A DNA stretch of 11,999 nucleotides from Candidatus Falkowbacteria bacterium CG02_land_8_20_14_3_00_36_14 (GTDB lineage: Bacteria; Patescibacteriota; Patescibacteriia; Patescibacteriales; UM-FILTER-36-11), in assembly GCA_002781265.1 (NCBI GenBank), contig PETS01000098.1, forward strand, positions 1 through 11,999, in the 5' to 3' direction. This document shows positions 1 through 4,596 of the stretch, piece by piece (the stretch's first letter is position 1; every line of letters begins with the position of its first letter). The position numbers and the translations under genes were made by a program. The notes under the pieces are model-generated. The model made no database searches. It was not told where the DNA came from and saw only the letters and a list, made by a program, of their open reading frames with translations.

Positions 1-196
1 TTGTTTCCAGCTCGACCAAGCCGGAAACCGTAGAAACGGGTATTAAAGCTGTGCTGACCCCGTTTCGTTTGTATAACTTCCAGCCGCTCGCGTCCAGCAC
101 GTACGCGAACTGAACTTCAATCAGCTCGAGCGAAAAGCCCTGCTGACCAGCCCAGTAGGCTGGAAAAATTCCGTTAACTTGAAAAATCGGTTCCAT
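1..196 (-). CDS. N-terminal part of a PRTRC protein A / JAB-like protein (partial)
   Basis: The frame is open from an ATG at 196 to the window edge, giving 65 residues. The start is fixed by AAGGAG five bases upstream, and it follows the TGA of the preceding gene by 18 bases. No catalytic motif is visible because the JAMM metal site would lie beyond the window. The assignment rests on the pattern of residues 30-64, with segments FAYVLDASGWKLYKR, ALIPVS and GLVELE. As I remember the family, this resembles the N-terminus of PRTRC protein A and related JAB-domain proteins, where a 'YvlAgnGlflrar...lealvPva...GLp.L' stretch precedes the peptidase domain. The E2-like protein two genes upstream supports the idea, since E2 and JAB proteins are commonly encoded together. 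If right, it would remove or process a ubiquitin-like modifier in the cytoplasm. The gene call is firm; the family call is moderate. Confidence 0.6.
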   Translation of the reverse strand, partial: MEPIFQVNGIFPAYWAGQQGFSLELIEVQFAYVLDASGWKLYKRNGVSTALIPVSTVSGLVELET

Positions 197-214
197 TCTC
201 TCTCCTTTCCCTAC

Positions 215-1081
215 TCACGACATCGTGTCGCTTTCGGATAATCTGTTCCATTTATCTTTCTCTTGCCAAATCAACTCAAACCAATTTGACTCAAGAAAGA
301 AGTTTTTCGCTAATATGCGACGGCTATTTCCGTCGGCACCAAAACCAATTTCCATAACTTGCAGGAAAACCGGCACCGGAATCGCTTCCAGTTTTGGTTC
401 TCCCTTAATGCCCAGAAGGTCATAGTATCCGTCCCCGCCGGCATCATAATAAAAAATTTTTTGGCCGCGGAGGAAGTTACACAACCTCCCGAAAAATCTT
501 TTATTTTTTTCCTCGTATTCCCCCGAGAGGAATTTTAACGAGGAAATCCTTTCGTGTGTGAAAGGATTTTGTGACTCACCAGAAGCGGTGATTTTTATTC
601 CCGCTTCGGGTTTATAAATCTGCGCCCCGTATGCCGCGTTCACGAGGCGCCCGAACAAGGCTACGTTCGCTTCGTATTCCTCTACCACTCCACGCCGCCG
701 ATAAATGGCGATGGCTTTCGCCGTCACCACCTCGGTGAAGTGTCCCGACCACTGATCCAGCTGGTCAGGGTGAGCGGTGAGGAACCGTTCCAGCCATTTC
801 ACCAACCTCTGCCCTTTAATGGGTTTTAGTCGGCTTACCAGCTGACGAAGGTCTAAACCAACGCCTTCGCTTTTTTTACCCGCCGTTGGATTAGCGGGAG
901 AGGGGGAGGTGGAGGAAACGGTATTAAGTCTATAATCCCTAAGGTGCTCACCCTCTATTTCAAGCACCTCTACAAAGGAGGGTAATTCGTTTACTTTAAA
1001 CATATCACCCTCCTCCCTTACTTCTATCCCCACCTCGCGGCACCGCTCCGCAAGGCTGCTGTTCAGAAACAGGAAGGCCAT
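215..1081 (-). CDS. Unrecognised 288-residue protein in the E2-like/JAB-like operon
   Basis: The start is the ATG at 1081, preceded by GGAGG eight bases upstream. An in-frame GTG three codons earlier lies too close to that SD and inside the upstream stop region. The start is two bases beyond the TAA of the E2-like gene, so translation is probably coupled. No signal peptide or membrane segment is seen. After a short N-terminal domain (about residues 1-48) comes a Ser/Pro/Thr-rich low-complexity linker around residues 55-70, then a mixed alpha/beta body with a helical part (about 75-160) and a C-terminal part containing RFFGRLCNFLRG and YYDAGGDGYYDLLG. I do not recognise the family. Its place between an E2-like and a JAB-like gene suggests a partner or substrate of that pathway, which is inference from context only. 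Codon use and GC content match its two operon neighbours, not the AT-rich right half. Confidence 0.75.
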   Translation of the reverse strand: MAFLFLNSSLAERCREVGIEVREEGDMFKVNELPSFVEVLEIEGEHLRDYRLNTVSSTSPSPANPTAGKKSEGVGLDLRQLVSRLKPIKGQRLVKWLERFLTAHPDQLDQWSGHFTEVVTAKAIAIYRRRGVVEEYEANVALFGRLVNAAYGAQIYKPEAGIKITASGESQNPFTHERISSLKFLSGEYEEKNKRFFGRLCNFLRGQKIFYYDAGGDGYYDLLGIKGEPKLEAIPVPVFLQVMEIGFGADGNSRRILAKNFFLESNWFELIWQEKDKWNRLSESDTMS

Positions 1082-1083
1082 AA

Positions 1084-1725
1084 TTAGCACCTCCCTTCAA
1101 TGACATCTTGCAGTTTTCCGGCCTCAAACCAACTGACCCCCAAGGGGAACAGTGGATTTTTGGCCGACTCTTCCTGCCAGGTCGGGAGATCCCTAACCTG
1201 ACCGAACTTCTGGGCGGCCGGCTCGTAATTATTGACAGACAAGTCCCAATTAAAATGGGACTTCCAGAAATTCGTGACGAAACTTTCGGCTTTTTGGGCC
1301 AGGGTGTCGCCATCCACCCTCATACTCCCCGTGCAAATCGCACCGTTCTGGTGCGTGTTGCACAGGTTTGGCCTTAACAACCTGTCATCGCCGTTGCCCA
1401 ACGGCGATGTGCGGTAAAATACCCGGCATTCCCCGCTGGACACCGCCTGTCCACTGAAGACAACCACGAAAACAATATATGGAAAAGCAAGCTTCCACTT
1501 GCCCTCCCATTCAATCTGGCGCGTGGTCGGCACCTGCTCAATCACGAAGACTGAGCGTTCTCCGCGCTGGGAAAAAAATCTGCATCCCAGCGGGAGAATG
1601 GGGGTGGTGATTCCACCCTCCTTCACGACCTCCCCCATGAGGTCGGAAAGACGGACCGTGCGCTCAACGCGCTCCGTCACCAAGTGGACCGCTTCGCCTT
1701 CGACGCGTAAAAATTTTTTTTCCAT
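1084..1725 (-). CDS. Prokaryotic E2-like (PRTRC protein B-like) protein
   Basis: A 213-residue protein with ATG at 1725 and AGGAGG five bases upstream. The sequence shows the layout of prokaryotic E2-fold proteins (PRTRC protein B and phage/plasmid relatives): ILPLGCRFF (43-51), VFVIEQVPTTRQIEW (59-73) as the central strands, FPYIVFVVVF (81-90), VFYRTSPL (102-109), then NTHQNGAICTGS (123-134) and FWKSHFNWDL (153-162). Cys131 in the NGAIC motif sits where E2-like enzymes carry the thioester cysteine, with Asn123 and His125 just before it. The family is thought to carry ubiquitin-like modifiers in bacterial conjugation systems, but the biochemistry of PRTRC versions is little known. The C-terminal 50 residues look variable. 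It heads the well-preserved part of the operon, with the JAB-like gene two genes downstream; no E1/ThiF gene is visible inside the window. The family was recognised by eye from motifs, so a profile search is needed to settle it. Confidence 0.62.
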   Translation of the reverse strand: MEKKFLRVEGEAVHLVTERVERTVRLSDLMGEVVKEGGITTPILPLGCRFFSQRGERSVFVIEQVPTTRQIEWEGKWKLAFPYIVFVVVFSGQAVSSGECRVFYRTSPLGNGDDRLLRPNLCNTHQNGAICTGSMRVDGDTLAQKAESFVTNFWKSHFNWDLSVNNYEPAAQKFGQVRDLPTWQEESAKNPLFPLGVSWFEAGKLQDVIEGRC

Positions 1726-1735
1726 ATCTTCCTCC

Positions 1736-1756
1736 TTTCCCGAAATATTCGGGAAA
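1736..1756 (-). promoter_or_regulatory. 9-bp perfect hairpin abutting the ribosome-binding site of the E2-like gene
   Basis: TTTCCCGAA (1736-1744) and TTCGGGAAA (1748-1756) are exact reverse complements around a 3-nt loop. On the minus strand the 3' arm ends within the A of the AGGAGG site, directly next to it. There is no U-tract, so it is not an ordinary terminator. It could modulate ribosome access, protect the 5' end of a processed mRNA, or bind a regulator. A second imperfect hairpin (CCGCC/GGCGG core) lies just upstream at about 1769-1790. Confidence 0.5.
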
Positions 1757-1977
1757 TTCAGTGGGTTTTCCCGCCGATGGCGGAAAAGTTCTTTAGGATG
1801 GCGTCAACTCTGACTTGCCATACCATCCCTCGGCTCATCCCGATTTCTCGGAAACGTCAAAGCTTTGCGAGGACGAACCACCCCCGCCGAAACAGCACCC
1901 TTTTGCGCTTTACTTGGAAATATAACAAACCATGCTATGAATACGAAATCAATCCTGCAACCTTTTCGTATTTATAT
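1757..1977. other. Gene-poor leader segment with several hairpins
   Basis: No convincing gene is seen here. The minus strand is open in one frame from 1971 to 1804 but has no start codon or SD for most of it. The plus strand is open over 1777-2061 but also lacks an SD and runs against the operon. Structure is more evident: AATACGAAA (1940-1948) pairs exactly with TTTCGTATT (1964-1972), CAAAGCTTTG is a palindrome near 1857-1866, and on the minus strand CCGA-GAAA-TCGG forms a GNRA-capped stem near 1840-1850. It may be an untranslated leader or a decayed gene. Confidence 0.35.
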
Positions 1978-2288
1978 TTACATGGAGTTATACTCGCGCC
2001 CGGCGTGTCCCCGGACCCAGTTGGCCTTATAACCGAAGCCTTTTCCCCCCCGTTAAATTAAACGAGTTGCCAGCAACGGTATCCAACATGCTCCATTCCC
2101 CGTAGGGATATATACTCACGATGATTACCGTGAGTCATCTCCATTTTTTCGGCCGCGTCCACAACGCTCGTCGGTAGGAGTTCCGTTTTAATGGTTTTTT
2201 GTGGCTCAAAGCATGTGGCTGCCTTAATATTTTTGATTACGATGTGCCACGTTATTCATCGCAATCTACCTTCAGTTTCCATTTCCAC
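1978..2288 (-). pseudogene. Broken or frameshifted small ORF(s) upstream of the E2-like gene
   Basis: A near-perfect SD precedes GTG 2288 and ATG 2282, but that frame meets TGA at 2258-2256 after eight or ten residues. The same frame then stays open for 65 codons, including LLPTSVVDAAEKM and REYISLRGMEHVGYRCW, to TAA at 2060-2058. An overlapping frame opens with GTG at 2119 (VSIYPYGEWSMLDTVAGNSF). Across a run of seven G at 2045-2051, a one-base shift would lead it into GFGYKANWVRGHAGREYNSM ending at TAA 1980-1978. The composition of these pieces is protein-like, but they never form one intact gene. The readings are a decayed gene, assembly or sequencing frameshifts, or two short overlapping genes with a non-standard start. 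In E2/JAB modules this position often holds a small ubiquitin-like gene, but no homology to one can be claimed from these pieces. Confidence 0.3.
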
Positions 2289-2300
2289 ATCACCTCCTTT
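2289..2300 (-). promoter_or_regulatory. Extended Shine-Dalgarno sequence (12-nt anti-SD match)
   Basis: On the minus strand the 12 bases AAAGGAGGTGAT match the complement of the usual 16S rRNA 3' tail over their whole length. The strength contrasts with the SD-less genes of the AT-rich right half. It precedes GTG 2288 and ATG 2282, both in a frame that stops at 2258-2256, so a strong initiation site is attached to a broken reading frame. Confidence 0.6.
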
Positions 2301-2318
2301 TTGGTTTTTTTATTATTT

Positions 2319-2345
2319 TTATTTTCCGCCCATTGCGGAAAATAA
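2319..2345. repeat. 11-bp perfect inverted repeat flanked by A/T runs
   Basis: TTATTTTCCGC (2319-2329) is the reverse complement of GCGGAAAATAA (2335-2345), with a 5-nt loop. It lies where base composition changes from mixed to AT-rich. The core (TTTTCCGC...GCGGAAAA) resembles the imperfect hairpin near 1769-1790, so it may be one copy of a small dispersed palindrome. On the plus strand T-rich sequence comes before the stem rather than after it; on the minus strand an A-rich run follows, so it is not a standard terminator in either direction. Confidence 0.5.
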
Positions 2346-2495
2346 TTTAATTGTCAAAGTCCACCTTATTATCTCTTCTCTCTCCAGAAGATAATAAAGA
2401 CATTTTTGGATATAAACTAAATTATATGCAAATATTTCTTTATTATTTTATTTTTGAATAATATTTAAAAATACATCAATTTTTTCGGTCTCACT

Positions 2496-2547
2496 GAGAT
2501 TGCTTCGTCGCTCTCCGCCAGTTGGCGGATAGCTCCTCGCAATGACA
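2496..2547. repeat. REP-like palindromic element
   Basis: The element starts GAGATTGCTTCGTCGC and ends CTCCTCGCAATGACA, with a central palindrome CCGCCA-gt-TGGCGG (2515-2528). Sequences of this GAGATTGCTTCGTCGC...CTCGCAATGACA form are common intergenic repeats in many bacterial genomes and are often mis-annotated as short proteins with an HCEE motif. A decayed second copy (GGATTGCTTTTTGGCGGATCGCTCC) follows at about 2640-2665. Confidence 0.75.
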
Positions 2548-2557
2548 ATGGTTGGGA

Positions 2558-2626
2558 TATATTAATAAAATTTCTAGGCGCAAAGCGGGTTTAAGACTTT
2601 GCGGCCCAGCCGATCTTATTAATATA
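2558..2626. repeat. Nested 69-bp inverted repeat
   Basis: The outer arms TATATTAATAA (2558-2568) and TTATTAATATA (2616-2626) match over 11 bp. Inside them CGCAAAG (2579-2585) and CTTTGCG (2597-2603) form a second perfect stem around an 11-nt loop. It lies directly between the two REP-like copies. It could fold as a cruciform or RNA hairpin, or be the whole body of a small non-autonomous element. Confidence 0.6.
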
Positions 2627-2833
2627 AAATCAGTTGACAGGATTGCTTTTTGGCGGATCGCTCCTTCTTTTCGAAAGAACGGCTCACGTCTTACTTGGCA
2701 ACGCATCATTTAGGCCCGTATGTTTTAGCTTATTTGATGCTTAAGCTGATTGTTAATAACCGGCTTATTTAATCCTATCTTTACCCAGCATTTATTTTAA
2801 TGCAGTGGCAACATACTTAAGCGCTTAATAATC

Positions 2834-2926
2834 TTAGGAAATGAACTCTCTCCCTGCCTCACCCCGACCCTCTCCCTATAAAGGAGAGGAAGAGTTAGAT
2901 AGATGTAATTCATTTTAATCTCCTAA
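2834..2926. repeat. Palindromic repeat element with GGAGAGG hairpin and flanking inverted repeats
   Basis: A central perfect stem CCTCTCC (2869-2875) / GGAGAGG (2883-2889) with a 7-nt loop is preceded by CCTCACCCCGACC, the form of another widespread intergenic repeat. It is flanked by TTAGGAAATGAA (2834-2845) and the interrupted inverse TTCATT (2909-2914) plus TCCTAA (2921-2926). The flanks suggest a miniature element with imperfect terminal inverted repeats. No transposase is present. Confidence 0.5.
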
Positions 2927-3241
2927 AACTATTAATATCGCTAATTAATTTACAAAGATCTATTATTTTATTTATTTTGTTTAAATTTCTCATTTAACCG
3001 CCAAGCATGGCTGTGATTAAATAGAGAAAATAATGAAGAGAAGTTAATTTATTATTTTATTAAGAGCATTGGGAAATTTATTAATTTAATCTCTTTTTTA
3101 TAATTTTTTTTATTGAACGAACCGTTAATAAGCTTTTAGGCATATTATCAGATCGCTCTCACTCTCTCCTCTCCATTATTCTCGCTATTTAATTAAACGA
3201 AAAAAAGCAATGAATATTATAGCGTCTATTTGGTTAGAGAT

Positions 3242-3256
3242 CCCGCCCAAGGCGGG
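3242..3256. repeat. Short GC-rich hairpin (CCCGCC/GGCGGG)
   Basis: Six perfect G-C/C-G base pairs around a CAA loop in otherwise AT-rich sequence. There is no U-tract on either side, so it is not a typical terminator. On the minus strand it lies downstream of the candidate structured RNA and could block 3' exonuclease decay, though that is a guess. Confidence 0.45.
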
Positions 3257-3346
3257 TAAACGCCACAATACTAATTACCTTTAATTAATTATTGTTTTTA
3301 ATGGCTCTCTCCTTCCATTTAATTTATATTTAATTTTAAAGTTCAT

Positions 3347-3609
3347 TTATTCTACCAGATACTGTTCTTCTCTGCTTTCTGCTCTCTCGGTAGAAAGAAG
3401 AGAAGTATCACTAGCTAGTAGCACTATTCGCTTAGTTTCTTCTAAGCGGCTATTCCTCATCTTTCAATCCTTTGAATTGGGCTAGGCCGTAAAACTCTTT
3501 AGAGTCTCTCTCCTACGACTTTTGCCACTCTAACTCTCTAGATTAAGATTTAAGAGATTATATTTGATTTATTTAATAATCTTGACAAGCTGTCGTTTTT
3601 TTAGCTTGA
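3347..3609 (-). ncRNA. Candidate structured RNA of unknown family
   Basis: Transcribed leftward from a consensus-like promoter ending at 3616, this segment folds into consecutive stems. GUCGUA/UACGGC (3519-3514 with about 3491-3486) encloses ACUCU/AGAGU. CAAUUC pairs with GGAUUG near 3478-3465. CGCUUAG/CUAAGCG is perfect at 3447-3428. A long arm has CUACUAG (3419-3413) pairing with CUGGUAG (3358-3352, one G-U), then GAUAC/GUAUC and a roughly 13-bp stem with one mismatch. That density of pairing is far above the surrounding AT-rich DNA. It does not show the conserved cores of tmRNA, RNase P RNA or SRP RNA. A 37-codon frame (ATG 3460 to TAA 3347) with a weak AAAGG upstream lies in its 3' half and could be a small peptide, but the stems explain the sequence better. 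The 3' end is not defined; no clear terminator was found. Confidence 0.42.
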
Positions 3610-3615
3610 TATATC

Positions 3616-3644
3616 AGTATAGCATATAGTTAAAATACTGTCAA
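3616..3644 (-). promoter_or_regulatory. Sigma70-type promoter on the minus strand
   Basis: Reading the minus strand, TTGACA (3644-3639) is followed after 17 bases by TATACT (3621-3616). The -35 is perfect and the -10 has five of six matches, at ideal spacing. The predicted start is near 3609. There is no protein gene to the left for over 1 kb, so the likely product is the structured RNA just downstream. Confidence 0.65.
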
Positions 3645-3742
3645 GTATATATACTAACAATATTTATAATATGTTGATAAAATCCTTTACAATATTGAAT
3701 ATAATACATATAATTTATGCTTATAAACGTCAATATTTACTA

Positions 3743-3770
3743 TTGACATTTATTATAATTATGATATAAT
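3743..3770 (+). promoter_or_regulatory. Consensus sigma70-type promoter of the TrmB-like gene
   Basis: TTGACA (3743-3748) and TATAAT (3765-3770) are both perfect, with 16 bases between. Transcription should start near 3777, leaving a short AT-rich leader of about 37 bases before ATG 3814, with no SD sequence. Confidence 0.75.
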
Positions 3771-3813
3771 TAATTTATATTATTAAATTTCAATTAATAA
3801 ATAATCTAAAAAT

Positions 3814-4596
3814 ATGTACAAAAAAATATTCCTCAAGGCCGGGCTCTCCCCTACACAAGCGGAAATACTTGATTATTTATACCAAAAAAAAGAAGATAAA
3901 GCCTCGGAAATAGCTAAAAAAATCAAAAAATCCAGGGCCATAGTATATAAGGACCTGGATGAATTGGTTGTTTTGAATGTTGTAGAAAAGGAAGATAAGC
4001 CGAACAAAGTAAGCGTATTTAGTATAGCCCACCCTTCCCAAATGGAGAAATTCTTTGATAACAAAGAAAATGAAATAAAAAAAGACAGGCAATTATTCAA
4101 TAACTACTTGCCGGATATGATTTCGGCTTATAATCTTATGAGCAGTAAGCCGGGTGTATTATATTTTGAAGGTAAAGAAGGAATTAAAAATGCTTTAAAG
4201 CATATAATGAAAAATTTTAAGCAAGACAGGGAAATAACTTCTTTTGTAAAAGTTTTAACGCCAAAGTATGAAAAAGAAATCAATGAAGCTTTTAATGAAT
4301 ACATTAAAAAAAGAATTGAATTAAAAGTTAAAACCAGAGTTATCGCCCTTGATACCGAGGAAGGTAGAATATTAAAAGAAAATGATGAAAAATCATATCG
4401 TAAAACCTTGCTGGCCAAAACTATGAAAATACCGCTTGATTTTCAAGGCGGTGAATTATTTATATACAGAAATGAAGTTTGCGCTATCACCATGGAAAAT
4501 GATATTCATTTCGCTTTTATTGTGCAAAATAAAGCCATAGCTCAAATGCTAAGGGCATTTTTTGAATCAGAGTGGAGCTTGCTTCCTGATTTATGA
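3814..4596 (+). CDS. TrmB-family transcriptional regulator
   Basis: A 260-residue protein with the TrmB layout: an N-terminal winged helix-turn-helix (about residues 5-75), whose GLSPTQAEILDYLYQ (10-24), KASEIAKKIKKSRAIVYKDLDELV (29-52) and following wing (EKEDKPNKVSVFSI) are diagnostic, a helical linker (about 76-112), and a C-terminal sensor-like domain starting PGVLYFEGKEGIKNAL (113-128). TrmB proteins usually bind DNA as dimers and often respond to sugars, as with archaeal maltose/trehalose regulators; many CPR members are uncharacterised. The gene has its own strong promoter and no SD. Its last 55 bases overlap the 3' end of the convergent 986-residue gene. Glycogen genes follow further on, so sugar-store control is a reasonable but unproven role. 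The ATG start gives an N-terminus typical of the family. Confidence 0.82.
   Translation: MYKKIFLKAGLSPTQAEILDYLYQKKEDKASEIAKKIKKSRAIVYKDLDELVVLNVVEKEDKPNKVSVFSIAHPSQMEKFFDNKENEIKKDRQLFNNYLPDMISAYNLMSSKPGVLYFEGKEGIKNALKHIMKNFKQDREITSFVKVLTPKYEKEINEAFNEYIKKRIELKVKTRVIALDTEEGRILKENDEKSYRKTLLAKTMKIPLDFQGGELFIYRNEVCAITMENDIHFAFIVQNKAIAQMLRAFFESEWSLLPDL

Larger units (their letters stand above)
2346..3346. other. About 1 kb AT-rich gene-free region with scattered palindromes
   Basis: No frame on either strand gives a believable protein. The longest, at 2491-2709 on the minus strand, is the translation of a REP-like element (it yields the familiar HCEE-type peptide) and is not called. The minus strand has a TATAAT at 2426-2421 without a clear -35. 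The stretch contains the repeats listed separately, plus many short CTCTC/GAGAG tracts around 2870-3180 and 3301. TTAAGCGCTTAA at 2817-2828 is a perfect 12-bp palindrome. No tRNA, rRNA or CRISPR pattern is seen. Confidence 0.6.

Noticed and set aside
1777..2061. 94-residue plus-strand ORF
   Set aside because: No SD, opposite to the operon, starts inside a hairpin, and overlaps protein-like minus-strand frames.
2058..2282. TGA read as Gly or Trp to give an intact small gene
   Set aside because: The TrmB-like gene and the 986-residue gene end on TGA, and the TGA of the 288-residue gene is followed at once by an SD and a new start, so TGA is a stop in this genome.
2191..2394. 67-residue plus-strand ORF
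   Set aside because: The aromatic-rich end is only the translation of a T-rich tract and palindrome; the strong SD here is on the other strand.
2491..2709. 72-residue minus-strand ORF
   Set aside because: It is the translation of the REP-like element and nearby palindromes (HCEE-type peptide), with no SD or protein-like composition.
3347..3609. tmRNA, RNase P RNA, SRP RNA or a tRNA
   Set aside because: No tRNA-like acceptor with GGTTCGAATCC, no GAGGAAAGTCCG core and no SRP tetraloop core was found on either strand.
3582..3611. Plus-strand promoter starting with TTGACA at 3582
   Set aside because: No acceptable -10 lies 16-18 bases downstream, and a better promoter for the TrmB-like gene lies at 3743.
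2480..3800. CRISPR array
   Set aside because: The repeats are single palindromes of different sequence; there is no regular repeat-spacer period.
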